A stretch of 64,000 nt of DNA from Caulobacter radicis. Lineage in GTDB: Bacteria > Pseudomonadota > Alphaproteobacteria > Caulobacterales > Caulobacteraceae. The notes below the pieces were generated by a model. That model was not told the origin of the DNA. It worked only from the letters and a program-made list of their open reading frames with translations, and searched no databases. Every line of letters begins with the position of its first letter. Position 1 is the first letter of the stretch. The position numbers and the translations under genes are program-made. Positions 8,865 to 16,608 of this stretch are shown here, one piece after another. Location: positions 248,001 to 312,000 of the forward strand of contig NZ_QDKO01000009.1 in assembly GCF_003094615.1 (NCBI RefSeq). Direction: 5' to 3'.

Positions 8865-9266
8865 ATGCTGCGCAGAAGGTTCATGGCTCTGTTTGCGGCG
8901 TTGGCCTGTGGGCCCCGCGCGCTCGCCAGCTCGTTCGGCGACAACTTCGTTCCGGTGTTCTTCTCCGGTGACACGGCCGAGCTGGACGCCGAGGCGTTGA
9001 ATGTCCTGGCGCAGGTTCCGGCGCGGTACGCCGCCTCGCGATGGAGCGGCGGCGACAGGCCGATCGTCATTTCCGGCCATGTGGATGGTGATGAGCTTGG
9101 AAGGGGCTTTCGGAAGCTGGCCCTCGAGCGGGCGAAGGCGGTGGCCGATCATCTGGCCCAGGCAGGACTTTCGCGCGCGCTTTTTCGGCTGGAGGCGCCG
9201 TTGAAGCCGCCCATGTCCACGAGAGGCGTCGAGCCGCGCAATCGCACGGCGCACGTTTCCTGGTAG
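8865..9266 (+). CDS. Small secreted protein with an OmpA-like domain
   Basis: A 133-residue protein starting with a short signal sequence (RRFMALFAALACGPRALAS). The rest matches the overall pattern of the OmpA C-terminal peptidoglycan-binding fold: an FFSGDTAELD strand-turn, ISGHVDG, a long helix ALERAKAVADHLAQAG and a final NRTAHVSW strand. The usual Asp/Arg ligands are only partly preserved (HVDG where HTD is typical; NRTA where NRRV is typical). It has no lipobox and no extra anchor. The start ATG follows GGGGAGG, and it lies 12 nt after the DMT gene. Periplasmic location and cell-wall binding are inferences. Confidence 0.65.
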   Translation: MLRRRFMALFAALACGPRALASSFGDNFVPVFFSGDTAELDAEALNVLAQVPARYAASRWSGGDRPIVISGHVDGDELGRGFRKLALERAKAVADHLAQAGLSRALFRLEAPLKPPMSTRGVEPRNRTAHVSW

Positions 9267-9392
9267 TGGCCTGGCGTCAGGCAGCGTTCGTCCGGCCTTT
9301 GTCGTGAAGCCCCGGTGTCGCGGCGGGTCAGCTCTTGAAATGGCGCCGCCGTCCCGGCATCGAGGCGGCGTTCCTTTTCCGAGTGACCGTCC

Positions 9393-10433
9393 ATGACCTC
9401 CGCCCGCTACGACTTCGCCTCCGACAATGTCGCCGGCGCCATGCCCGAGGTGATGGAGGCGCTTGTCTCGGCCAACGCCGGTACGGCTTCGGGTTACGGG
9501 ACCGACCATGTCAGCCAGGCGGCCGGCGATCGCATCCGCGCGGCGCTCGACGCCGACGCCGAGGTCAGGTTCATGCCGTCGGGCACGGCGGCCAACGCCT
9601 TCGCCCTGACCCTGCTGGCCGCGCCGCACGAGGCGGTGCTGGCCCACGAGCACGCCCACATCTGCACCGACGAGACCGGCGCGCCGGGCTTCTTCGGCCA
9701 GGGCGTGGGGTTGATCGGCCTGCCGGGCGCCTCGGGCAAGATCGAGCAGGCGGCGCTGGAAGAGGCGCTGGCCCAACCCGACGTCTCCTACCGCCAGCCG
9801 GTCGCGGCCCTGTCGCTGACCACGGCCACCGAATATGGCACGGTCTATTCCGAGGCCGCTCTCAAGGCCCTGATCGATCCGGTGAAGGCCAGGGGCTATG
9901 GCGTGCACCTGGACGGCGCGCGCCTAGCCAACGCCGTGGCGGCGGGCTTCGACCTAAAGGCGGTGAAGCGCCTGGGCGTCGACATTCTGGTGATGGGCGG
10001 CACCAAGGCCGGCTCGACCCCGACCGAGGCGGTGGTGTTCCTCGACCCCGCCCATCGCCGCCGCCTGGACGCGCGGATCAAGCACGCCGGCCAACTGGTC
10101 TCCAAGGGCCGGTTCCTGGCCGCCCCATGGCTGGCCCTGCTGGACGAGCACGGCGGGGCGGGCCCCTGGGCCGCCCGCGCGGCGCACGCCAACGCCATGG
10201 CCCGCAAGCTGGCCGCGCTGATGCCCTATCCGATCGCTCATCCGGTCGAGGCCAACGGGATCTTCGTGACCATGAGCGACGCGGCGCTGGAGCGCCTGCG
10301 GGGCGAGGGGTGGTTCGTCTATCGCTTCCTGGACGGCTCGGCCCGCTTCATGTGCTCGTGGGCGACGACGGAAGAGATGGTGGAGGCGCTGGGCGCGGCT
10401 CTCGCTAAGATTGCTCTCGACGAGCCGGTATAG
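9393..10433 (+). CDS. ltaE: Low-specificity L-threonine aldolase (PLP-dependent)
   Basis: A 346-residue fold-type I PLP enzyme of the beta-eliminating lyase/threonine aldolase family. The N-terminal YDFASDNVAGAMPEVMEAL is the typical aldolase opening, and HAHICTDETGAPGFFG carries the substrate-pocket histidine. The PLP-binding lysine is in MGGTKAGSTPTEAV, where GGTK is the family signature. Length matches the family. It cleaves threonine or allo-threonine to glycine and acetaldehyde in the cytosol. A 9-bp hairpin without a T-run (10452-10475) follows. Stereospecificity cannot be assigned, so the symbol is given by family only. Confidence 0.88.
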   Translation: MTSARYDFASDNVAGAMPEVMEALVSANAGTASGYGTDHVSQAAGDRIRAALDADAEVRFMPSGTAANAFALTLLAAPHEAVLAHEHAHICTDETGAPGFFGQGVGLIGLPGASGKIEQAALEEALAQPDVSYRQPVAALSLTTATEYGTVYSEAALKALIDPVKARGYGVHLDGARLANAVAAGFDLKAVKRLGVDILVMGGTKAGSTPTEAVVFLDPAHRRRLDARIKHAGQLVSKGRFLAAPWLALLDEHGGAGPWAARAAHANAMARKLAALMPYPIAHPVEANGIFVTMSDAALERLRGEGWFVYRFLDGSARFMCSWATTEEMVEALGAALAKIALDEPV

Positions 10434-10451
10434 CGGCGGTATCTAGAGCTT

Positions 10452-10475
10452 GACTGTTTCGGGGGTGAGACAGTC
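10452..10475 (+). other. Hairpin between the aldolase and lipoprotein genes
   Basis: GACTGTTTC pairs with GAGACAGTC over 9 bp (one G-T pair) around a GGGGGT loop. There is no T-tract, so it may be a factor-dependent end, an RNA stabiliser or an operator. Confidence 0.35.
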
Positions 10476-10499
10476 GGGGGCATATCTGGGGGCTCATCC

Positions 10500-11189
10500 G
10501 TGTCTGTTTTCCGTAGCATCGCCGTCACGGCGTGCCTGTTTCTGGCCGCCTGCACCACGACCAACACGCGCCTGGCCGACAAGTCGCCGACCAAGCCGGC
10601 GGCGGGCGCCAAGATCCTGATCGTCCAGCCCGACATCGAGTTGGGCCTGCTGACCGTCACCGGTCTCCAGGAGGCCCGCGCCGACTGGTCGACCCAGGCC
10701 CGCGACAACATCAAGCGCGAACTGGAAGAGGCCGCCGGCGCCAAGTCGCACGTCTTCCGCTCGCTCGACCCGTCCACCGTCGAGGATCCGCGGGCCCTGC
10801 AGCTGCTGCGCCTGCACGAGGCGGTCGGCAACTCGATCCGGGGCTTCAACTACGGCCTCTATTCGCTGCCGACCAAGAAGAGCTTCGACTGGACGCTCGG
10901 CGCCGGGACCCAAGGCCTGGCCCAGACCTATGACGCCGACTACGCCCTGTTCACCACGGGCCGCGGTTCCTATTCCAGCGGCGGGCGCAAGGCCGCCATG
11001 GTCGGCGCGGCGCTGCTGGGCGTCAGCCTGCCGATGGCCCAGCAGTACGCCTTCACCTCGCTGGTCGACCTGAGGACCGGCAAGGTGGTGTGGTTCAACG
11101 TCGCCGTGGCCGGCACGGACTCCGACATGCGCTCGCCCGAGGGCGCGGAGACCTTCGCCAAGGCCCTGCTGAAGGACGCGCCGCTCTGA
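10500..11189 (+). CDS. Predicted lipoprotein, first gene of the M48 protease cluster
   Basis: A 229-residue protein starting at GTG. The N-terminus MSVFRSIAVTACLFLAACTT is a lipoprotein signal with a LAAC lipobox, so the mature protein begins at the Cys. The rest is a soluble alpha/beta domain with KILIVQPDIELGLL, a central region around YALFTTGRGSYSSGGRKAA with an alanine-rich helix, and VDLRTGKVVWFNV, a pattern seen in uncharacterised periplasmic lipoproteins that share features with CsgG/LpoB-type folds. Its TGA stop overlaps the protease start (TGATG), so the two are translationally coupled. The function is not known to me. Confidence 0.75.
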   Translation: MSVFRSIAVTACLFLAACTTTNTRLADKSPTKPAAGAKILIVQPDIELGLLTVTGLQEARADWSTQARDNIKRELEEAAGAKSHVFRSLDPSTVEDPRALQLLRLHEAVGNSIRGFNYGLYSLPTKKSFDWTLGAGTQGLAQTYDADYALFTTGRGSYSSGGRKAAMVGAALLGVSLPMAQQYAFTSLVDLRTGKVVWFNVAVAGTDSDMRSPEGAETFAKALLKDAPL

Positions 11190-12445
11190 TGCCCCGCGTC
11201 CTTCGCCCACGGGCGAAGGGCCTGGCCCTGCTGGCGGCCGCCGTCCTGGCGGCCGCGCCGGCGGGCGCCCAACCCCGCGCCCCGCACCTGCGCCCGGCCG
11301 ACACCTCCGACGAGGGCGGCATCTGGGCGCTGTCGGAGAAGGCCGAACTCGCCGCCCGCCAGTCGGCCGAACGCAACCGTGATCCGGCCCTGAACGGCTA
11401 TGTCACGGGCGTCGTCGCCAAGCTTGCGCCCGAGTACCAGGGCGACATCCGCGTCTATGTGATGGACCGGCCGTTCTTCAACGCCCAGATGGCCCCCAAC
11501 GGCTACGGCGAGGTGTGGTCGGGCCTGCTGCTGCGGGTGGAGACCGAGGACGAGCTGGCCTTCGTGCTGGGCCACGAGGTCGGCCACTTCTCCGAGAACC
11601 ATTCGATCGAGGCCTATCGCGCCCTCAAGGCCCGGCTGGGCGCGACCATGGCCGTACAGTTCGCCGTGGCGGCCGTGGCCATGGGCGCGGCGGTCAACGC
11701 CGGCTCCGCCCAGGGCGCCAGCGACATCATGCGGGCCGCCGGCGCGCTGAACGACCTGCTGTACCTGGGCCAGCTGGCCGCCTATTTCGGCTTCTCGCGC
11801 GAGAACGAGGTCGAGGCCGACGGCCTGGGCTTCCAGCGGGCGGTCAAGGCCGGCTACGATCCGGCGGCCGGCGCGCACCTGTGGCGCTCGCTGATCGCCG
11901 AGACCGGCGCGTCCAGCTTCAAGCGGGTGCGCGAGCAGGAGGCCCGGGTCAGCATCTTCTCGACCCACCCGCTCAGCAGCGACCGGGTCAAGGCGCTGGA
12001 CGACCTAGCCGCCAAGACCCCGACCAAGGCCTCCGCCGCCGCCGACCGCAAGGCCTATCGCGCGGCCGTGCGGCCGCACCTGGCCGCCTGGCTGAAGGAC
12101 GATCTGCGCCGCCGCGACTACGGCCAGAGCCTGGCCCTGATCGACCGGCTGTCGGCCCAGGGCGAGGATCTGGGCGTGCTGACCTTCTATCGCGCCGAGG
12201 CCTATCGCCAGCGACGCGGCGAGGGCGACCTGGAGCTGGCCCGCAAGGCCTATGCGCAGGCCGGGGCACATGCCGACGCCCCGGTCGCCGCCTGGCGCAC
12301 CCTGGGCGACCTGTCGCTGCAGGCCGGCGACCGCCCGGCCGCCAAGACCGCCTACGAAACCTATCTCGCCCGTGCGCCCCAGGCGCAAGACCGCTGGCTG
12401 GTCGAGGCCAGCCTCAAGAAACTTTCCGAAGGAAGCGCCACATGA
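11189..12445 (+). CDS. Periplasmic M48-family zinc metalloprotease with TPR-like C-terminus
   Basis: A 418-residue protein. The frame runs upstream, but the ATG overlapping the previous stop is chosen because it opens a clear signal peptide (ALLAAAVLAAAPAGAQ). The catalytic zinc motif is FVLGHEVGHFSENHS (HEVGH, 129-133), and the third ligand lies in RENEVEADGLG, as in BepA/LoiP-type proteases. GYGEVWSGLLLRV upstream is the usual substrate-edge strand. After about residue 285 the sequence is helical with Ala/Leu/Tyr spacing like TPR repeats (RRDYGQSLALIDRL; LARKAYAQAG), as in BepA, which handles misfolded outer-membrane proteins. Overlapping lipoprotein genes on both sides suggest a shared envelope quality-control job; that is inference. 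Confidence 0.88.
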   Translation: MPRVLRPRAKGLALLAAAVLAAAPAGAQPRAPHLRPADTSDEGGIWALSEKAELAARQSAERNRDPALNGYVTGVVAKLAPEYQGDIRVYVMDRPFFNAQMAPNGYGEVWSGLLLRVETEDELAFVLGHEVGHFSENHSIEAYRALKARLGATMAVQFAVAAVAMGAAVNAGSAQGASDIMRAAGALNDLLYLGQLAAYFGFSRENEVEADGLGFQRAVKAGYDPAAGAHLWRSLIAETGASSFKRVREQEARVSIFSTHPLSSDRVKALDDLAAKTPTKASAAADRKAYRAAVRPHLAAWLKDDLRRRDYGQSLALIDRLSAQGEDLGVLTFYRAEAYRQRRGEGDLELARKAYAQAGAHADAPVAAWRTLGDLSLQAGDRPAAKTAYETYLARAPQAQDRWLVEASLKKLSEGSAT

Positions 12446-13032
12446 TCCGCACGAACACCCTGCGCCTGCTGACGGCCTCGGCCCTGGTCATGAGCCTGTC
12501 GGCCTGCGTCAGCGTCACCTCGGCCCCGGCCGGCCCCTACAAGGTGGGCGCGGCCACCGTCACCCTCGGCCACGAGTGGTCGGACATCAGCGCCATCATG
12601 TTTGCTCGCCCGGCCAAGGTGCGCCTGCTGTCGATGGACGGCCCGCTGCTGAACCGCCTCTATGTGACCGACGGCCTCGCGCCCGGCGAGTTCATGGTCA
12701 AGCCGATGGCCAAGGAGCGCCCGACCCCGACCTATCGCGCGGGCATGGCCCCGACCGAGCTCGTCGAGTTCGTCACCGACAGCGTCGCGGCCCTCGACTA
12801 CCAGCGCGTCGAGACCGACAACCTGCGTCCGGCCAAGGTGGGCTCGGCCGAGGGCTTGCGCTTCGACCTGAAGGCCAAGACCAAGGAAGGCCTCGACATC
12901 TCCGGCGCCGCCCAGGTGGCCGAGGTCGGCGGCAAGCTCTACGTCGTGCTCTATATCGCCCCGAGCGAGCACTACTACGCCGCCGAGCTTCCCGAGGTGG
13001 AGACCGTGCTGGGCTCGGTGAAGGTGGGGTAA
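12442..13032 (+). CDS. Predicted lipoprotein, third gene of the M48 protease cluster
   Basis: A 196-residue protein whose ATG overlaps the protease stop (ATGA). The N-terminus is a lipoprotein signal with lipobox LSAC before Val-Ser-Val. The mature part is a compact soluble domain: a beta-rich half (YKVGAATVTLGHEWSDIS), a helix TELVEFVTDSVAAL, and paired strands (GLRFDLKAKTKEGLDISG; KLYVVLYIAPSEHYY) resembling a small Mog1/PsbP-like or DUF-type domain. I do not recognise the family with confidence. Translational coupling to the protease suggests a partner or substrate-handling subunit at the membrane. Confidence 0.75.
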   Translation: MIRTNTLRLLTASALVMSLSACVSVTSAPAGPYKVGAATVTLGHEWSDISAIMFARPAKVRLLSMDGPLLNRLYVTDGLAPGEFMVKPMAKERPTPTYRAGMAPTELVEFVTDSVAALDYQRVETDNLRPAKVGSAEGLRFDLKAKTKEGLDISGAAQVAEVGGKLYVVLYIAPSEHYYAAELPEVETVLGSVKVG

Positions 13033-13039
13033 GGGAAGG

Positions 13040-13198
13040 GTGAAAGAGCCCGGCCTTCTCGACGATCTGCGGGAAGTGAAGGAGAACTGGCACGACAAGG
13101 AGTTCCGAAAGGGGTTCCTGTTCGCGTTCGTGCCCAGAATGCTGCTTTCGATCCTCGCCGGATTTGTCGGGGCCGTGGTGGCTATCCTCTTCCGTTGA
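13040..13198 (+). CDS. Small single-span membrane protein, 52 residues
   Basis: A short frame starting at GTG, 7 nt after the lipoprotein stop, with GGGAAGG as ribosome binding site. The N-terminal half is charged (LLDDLREVKENWHDKEF), and the C-terminal half is one hydrophobic segment (MLLSILAGFVGAVVAILF) ending at Arg. Spacing, strand and a good Shine-Dalgarno sequence support a real fourth gene of the cluster. Its closeness suggests a membrane-embedded adaptor, but no family is recognised. Confidence 0.55.
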   Translation: MKEPGLLDDLREVKENWHDKEFRKGFLFAFVPRMLLSILAGFVGAVVAILFR

Positions 13199-13229
13199 GA
13201 GATGCCGCCTCATGGCGTCGCGGGCGGCG

Positions 13230-13565
13230 TCACCCCTCGAAATACCGCTCCACCTGCTCGGCCCAGCCATAGGAGGCCTTCGACAGCTGGTCGCGGTCGT
13301 AGGCGGGGCTGTCCTTGAAGCGGTCCTTCGACAGGTCGGTGGCGTAGGCCCGCCCCTTGTCGTCGAAGGTCAGGATCCGCCAGGGCAGGGGGTGGTACTT
13401 GCCGCCGGTGAACAGGCCCGCCGGCTCGACGGCGACATAGCGGCCGATCCCGGCGTCGCGGTCGACGAAGACCTCGCGGATCACGCCCAGCTTGTGGCCC
13501 TTGGGATCGGTGACCGCGACCCCGATCAGGTCGCCGCTCTTCACCAGCCGATCGTCCAGCGACAT
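13230..13565 (-). CDS. PRC-barrel domain protein
   Basis: A 111-residue soluble protein. A long open frame continues upstream on this strand, but the natural start is MSLDDRLVKSGDLIG, preceded by GGAGGAA. The body matches a PRC-barrel: GVAVTDPKGHKLGVIREVFVD, then RYVAVEPAGLF and KYHPLPWRILTFD, the pattern seen in photosynthetic reaction centre H subunits, RimM and many small alphaproteobacterial stress proteins. The C-terminus, with PAYDRDQLSKASYGWAEQV, is typical of the stand-alone PRC proteins. It is divergent from the mutT-like gene. The function is unknown; stress or surface roles are proposed for relatives. Confidence 0.82.
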   Translation of the reverse strand: MSLDDRLVKSGDLIGVAVTDPKGHKLGVIREVFVDRDAGIGRYVAVEPAGLFTGGKYHPLPWRILTFDDKGRAYATDLSKDRFKDSPAYDRDQLSKASYGWAEQVERYFEG

Positions 13566-13625
13566 GGCGTTCCTCCTTGGCAATGACCCCTGGGCAACGT
13601 TCGTCGCCACGAGGGAGTTGCCAGG

Positions 13626-14081
13626 GTGGGCAAAGCCCGCGATGGATCGGGCATGAATTCGCCAGCCGCTCCTCCCACCGACCGCCCCATCGTCCTGGTC
13701 GCCGCCGCCGCTCTGATCGACGTCGACGGGCGGGTGCTGATCTGCCAGCGCCCCGAGGGCAAGTCGCTGGCGGGGCTGTGGGAGTTTCCGGGCGGCAAGG
13801 TCGAAAAGGGCGAGACGCCCGAGGAATGCCTGATCCGCGAACTGCACGAGGAGCTGGGCATCACGGTGGCCCAGGCCTGCCTGGCGCCTTTCGTCTTCGC
13901 CTCGCATACCTACGAGAAGTTCCACCTGCTGATGCCGCTCTATCTGCTGCGTCGCTGGGAGGGGCTGGTCACGGCCAAGGAGCACAAGGCCATGGCTTGG
14001 GTGAAGCCCGACAAGTTGTCGGACTACGAGATGCCGCCGGCCGACATTCCCCTGGTGGCCTGGCTGCGGGACGTGCTTTAA
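13626..14081 (+). CDS. mutT: Nudix hydrolase, MutT type (8-oxo-dGTP diphosphatase)
   Basis: A 151-residue enzyme with a complete Nudix box, GGKVEKGETPEECLIRELHE followed by ELGI, matching GX5EX7REUXEEXGU. The preceding LAGLWEFPGGK is characteristic of MutT-like pyrophosphohydrolases that remove 8-oxo-dGTP. The start is taken as the GTG at 13626, which has GGGAG 8 nt upstream. An ATG at 13653 is an alternative that would remove nine residues of doubtful conservation. The gene follows a divergent promoter region shared with the PRC-barrel gene. Confidence 0.85.
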   Translation: MGKARDGSGMNSPAAPPTDRPIVLVAAAALIDVDGRVLICQRPEGKSLAGLWEFPGGKVEKGETPEECLIRELHEELGITVAQACLAPFVFASHTYEKFHLLMPLYLLRRWEGLVTAKEHKAMAWVKPDKLSDYEMPPADIPLVAWLRDVL

Positions 14082-14126
14082 CTCAGACAAATCGCGCGAA
14101 GGCGCGAAGCGTTTGAGGAAACGACC

Positions 14127-15527
14127 GTGACGAACTTCGACCCGCAGCCTTCGCGACGCATCCTTCTGGCTGGCGCGGGGGCCTTGGGTCTGAGCGGCCT
14201 GGCGGGCGGCGCGCAGGCGGCGGAAGCTGCTCCGCTGGTCAATCCCGTCGTGCGCCAGCGGGCCGACGCCCAGGTCTTCAAGCACACGGACGGCTACTAC
14301 TACCTGACCGGCTCGGTGCCGGAATACGACCGGCTGATCGTGCGCCGCTCGCGCACCCTGGCGGGCCTGGCCACGGCGCAGGAAGCGGTGATCTGGCGGC
14401 GGCCGACGGAAGGCAAGCTGGGCGGCTATATCTGGGCGCCGGAGCTGCACTGGATCGACGGCGCCTGGCACATGTATTTCGCCGCTGGCGACAAGGCCCA
14501 GCCGTTCCGCATCCGCACCTATGTCCTGCGCTGCGAGGGCAGGAACGCCCTGACCGGGGCCTGGAGCCTGCTGGGCGAGGTGCAGACCCCGTGGGACAGC
14601 TTCAACCTCGACTCGACGATCTTCCACCACAAGGGCGTGCGCTGGTTCTGCTGGGCGCAGAAGGAGCCGGGGATCGAGACCAACAGCAACCTCTACCTGG
14701 CGCCGCTGGCCACGCCCCTGACCCTGGGCCGGCCGCCGGTGCGCCTGACCGTGCCGACGCTGGACTGGGAGGTGCGCGGCTTCAAGGTGGCCGAGGCGCC
14801 GGCGGTGCTGATCCGCAACGGCAAGGTGTTCATCGCCTATTCGGCCAGCGCCACCGACGACCGCTATTGCCTGGGGCTGCTGACCGCCGACGCGAACGCC
14901 GACCTGATGGCCGAGGGCTCGTGGAGCAAGTCGCCGGTCCCGGTGTTTGTCTCGTCGGAGGAGACCGGCGTCTGGGGCCCGGGGCACAACTCGTTCACCG
15001 TAGACGAGCAGGGCCGCGACGTCCTGGTGTTCCACGGCCGCGACTACAAGGCCATCAAGGGCAACCCCCTGTTCGACCCCAACCGCCACACGCGGGTTCA
15101 GCGCCTCTACTACAAGCCCGACGGAACCCCGGATTTCGGCGTGCCGGCCGGCGCGGGCGAGATTCCCGACCGCTTCTCGCCGCTGGACCGTCCGGGCGCG
15201 TTCCTGCGCGTCGAGGATGATGTGGTGAGCGTGGGCGAGGGGCCGCTGGCCACGACCCAGCTGCGCCAGAAGGCCGGGGCGGGCGGGCTCGTGATCCTGG
15301 AGCCGATCCTGCGGCCGGGACATGGGCTGAAGGTCGAGGGGGGTGTTGTCGCGATTGGGCCGGGCGACAAGGCGACTGCCTTCAAGCGCGTGAAGGGCCT
15401 GGCCGGCAAGGGTGTGTCGTTCCAGGCGCCGGGCGGCGGGCATCTGACGCACCGCGACGGCGCGGTGTTGGTCGGGCCGGCCCGGGATGTCGGAGCCAGG
15501 AAGGCGGCGACGTTTCTGGTGAGCTGA
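14127..15527 (+). CDS. Secreted glycoside hydrolase family 43-type enzyme with AbfB-like domain
   Basis: A 466-residue protein starting at GTG, with GAGGAA 6 nt upstream. The N-terminus PSRRILLAGAGALGLSG is a twin-arginine-type signal. The five-bladed propeller begins at NPVVRQRADAQVFKHTDGYY, holding the catalytic base Asp of GH43 (RADAQV), and continues through YIWAPELHWIDGAWHMYFAA, a GH43 hallmark. The last roughly 95 residues (from QLRQKAGAGGLVILEP) look like an arabinofuranosidase B carbohydrate-binding domain. Family members release arabinose or xylose from plant polysaccharides. It stands alone, followed by a palindromic repeat and a convergent gene. The substrate is inferred. Confidence 0.85.
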   Translation: MTNFDPQPSRRILLAGAGALGLSGLAGGAQAAEAAPLVNPVVRQRADAQVFKHTDGYYYLTGSVPEYDRLIVRRSRTLAGLATAQEAVIWRRPTEGKLGGYIWAPELHWIDGAWHMYFAAGDKAQPFRIRTYVLRCEGRNALTGAWSLLGEVQTPWDSFNLDSTIFHHKGVRWFCWAQKEPGIETNSNLYLAPLATPLTLGRPPVRLTVPTLDWEVRGFKVAEAPAVLIRNGKVFIAYSASATDDRYCLGLLTADANADLMAEGSWSKSPVPVFVSSEETGVWGPGHNSFTVDEQGRDVLVFHGRDYKAIKGNPLFDPNRHTRVQRLYYKPDGTPDFGVPAGAGEIPDRFSPLDRPGAFLRVEDDVVSVGEGPLATTQLRQKAGAGGLVILEPILRPGHGLKVEGGVVAIGPGDKATAFKRVKGLAGKGVSFQAPGGGHLTHRDGAVLVGPARDVGARKAATFLVS

Positions 15528-15547
15528 GGTTGGAGGTCTCGCCCTTC

Positions 15548-15684
15548 AGGAAACCTCCCCCTGTGGGGGAGGTGATCGCGAAGCGATCGGTGGGGGGAGT
15601 AGATTTCGCATTGCCGGCTCTCCGGAAGCTGAAAACGGCCCCCCACCGGCCTTCGGCCGCCTCCCCCAGAGGGGGAGGTTCCTT
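15548..15684. repeat. GC-rich palindromic intergenic repeat, copy 3
   Basis: Outer arms AACCTCCCCCTG and GGGGGAGGTTCCTT, inner hairpin GATCGCGAAGCGATC on the left, and GGCCTTCGGCC on the right. The central spacer includes GCTGAAAAC, the reverse complement of the spacer word in other copies. It lies between convergent genes. Confidence 0.9.
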
Positions 15685-15696
15685 ACGGTCGCCGCC

Positions 15697-16608
15697 TTAT
15701 CCCGCCTTGTCGCCGGCCGGCTGTTCCTTCACCCCCAGCGCATCGGCCAGGCGCATCTTGGCCGAGCCAGGCCGCAGGGGCTTTTGCTGGCTGTCGTGCG
15801 GGGCCCAGCCGGTGGCGGTGACGATCTCGAAGGTGGCGGGCACGCGGCCGTCGGGCTCGGCGAAGCGCTCCTGGTAGATTTCCAGCGCCCGGAACAGCAG
15901 CTTGCGGGTCAGGGGCTTGCGCGAGCGGTCGAGCAGCACGCTGGTCTCGCCCATGCGGCGCAGGTCCTGCAGCAGGGCGATCGGGTGGGCGTAGCGCACC
16001 TTCACGCGGTCGATGTCGGCCACCGGCAGGGTGAAGCCGGCGCGTTGCAGCAGGCCCGCCGCGTCCACCGTGTCGGCGAAGGGCGAGACGCGCATCGAGA
16101 CGCCGCCCGAGATCTCGTCCTCGGCCGCCATCAGCGACTGGCGAAGCTCTGTCAGGGTGGCGCCGCCGAACAGGGCGCCGATGAAGAGGCCGTCGGGCCG
16201 CAGCGCGCGGCGGATCTGGATCAGGGCGCCCACCAGGTCGTTGGTCCAATGCAGGGCGAGGGTCGAGACCACCAGGTCCAGCGTCTCGTCGCCGAACGGC
16301 AGGCGCTCCTCGTCGGCGACCACGGTCGCGCCGCCGCGCCCGGCCAGCATGCGGGCCGACAGGTCGGTGTCGATCAGCAAGCCGATCTTGCCGGCGGCGT
16401 CGCTTTCCGACAGCGCCGCCCGGAAAGCGCCGTCTCGGCTTCCGAGATCGACGGCGACCGGAAACTCCCGCAGGATCGCTTCCAGCCGCATGACCGCGTC
16501 ACCCGCGGCCCGCGCCTTGAGGAAGCCGGCCTGGCCGAAATGCGGCGCGGCGCGGTCGAGGCGGGCTCGGAGGAGGTCGCGGTCGAAGAGGAGGGGCGAA
16601 CTTGTCAT
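15697..16608 (-). CDS. SAM-dependent methyltransferase-fold protein, NDUFAF5/BioC-like
   Basis: A 303-residue class I methyltransferase-fold protein. The open frame extends 58 codons further upstream through comF, but MTSSPLLFDRDLLRARLDRA is the natural start. AVDLGSRDGAFRAAL is motif I (with S-R-D where G-C-G is common), and LDLVVSTLALHWTNDL is motif post-I. The N-terminal pattern DRDLLRARLDRA, then FLKARAAGDAVMRLEAILREFP, matches the NDUFAF5 group (mitochondrial complex I assembly, arginine hydroxylase) and its alphaproteobacterial homologues better than BioC of biotin synthesis. The start codon overlaps that of comF on the other strand. Confidence 0.8.
   Translation of the reverse strand: MTSSPLLFDRDLLRARLDRAAPHFGQAGFLKARAAGDAVMRLEAILREFPVAVDLGSRDGAFRAALSESDAAGKIGLLIDTDLSARMLAGRGGATVVADEERLPFGDETLDLVVSTLALHWTNDLVGALIQIRRALRPDGLFIGALFGGATLTELRQSLMAAEDEISGGVSMRVSPFADTVDAAGLLQRAGFTLPVADIDRVKVRYAHPIALLQDLRRMGETSVLLDRSRKPLTRKLLFRALEIYQERFAEPDGRVPATFEIVTATGWAPHDSQQKPLRPGSAKMRLADALGVKEQPAGDKAG

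Noticed and set aside
7929..9908. 659-codon open frame on the minus strand
   Set aside because: Antisense to three well-supported genes; Arg/Gln/His-rich shadow.
13566..15452. N-terminal extension of the PRC-barrel frame through mutT and the GH43 gene
   Set aside because: The extension is antisense to two genes with intact motifs; a good start with GGAGGAA exists at 13565.
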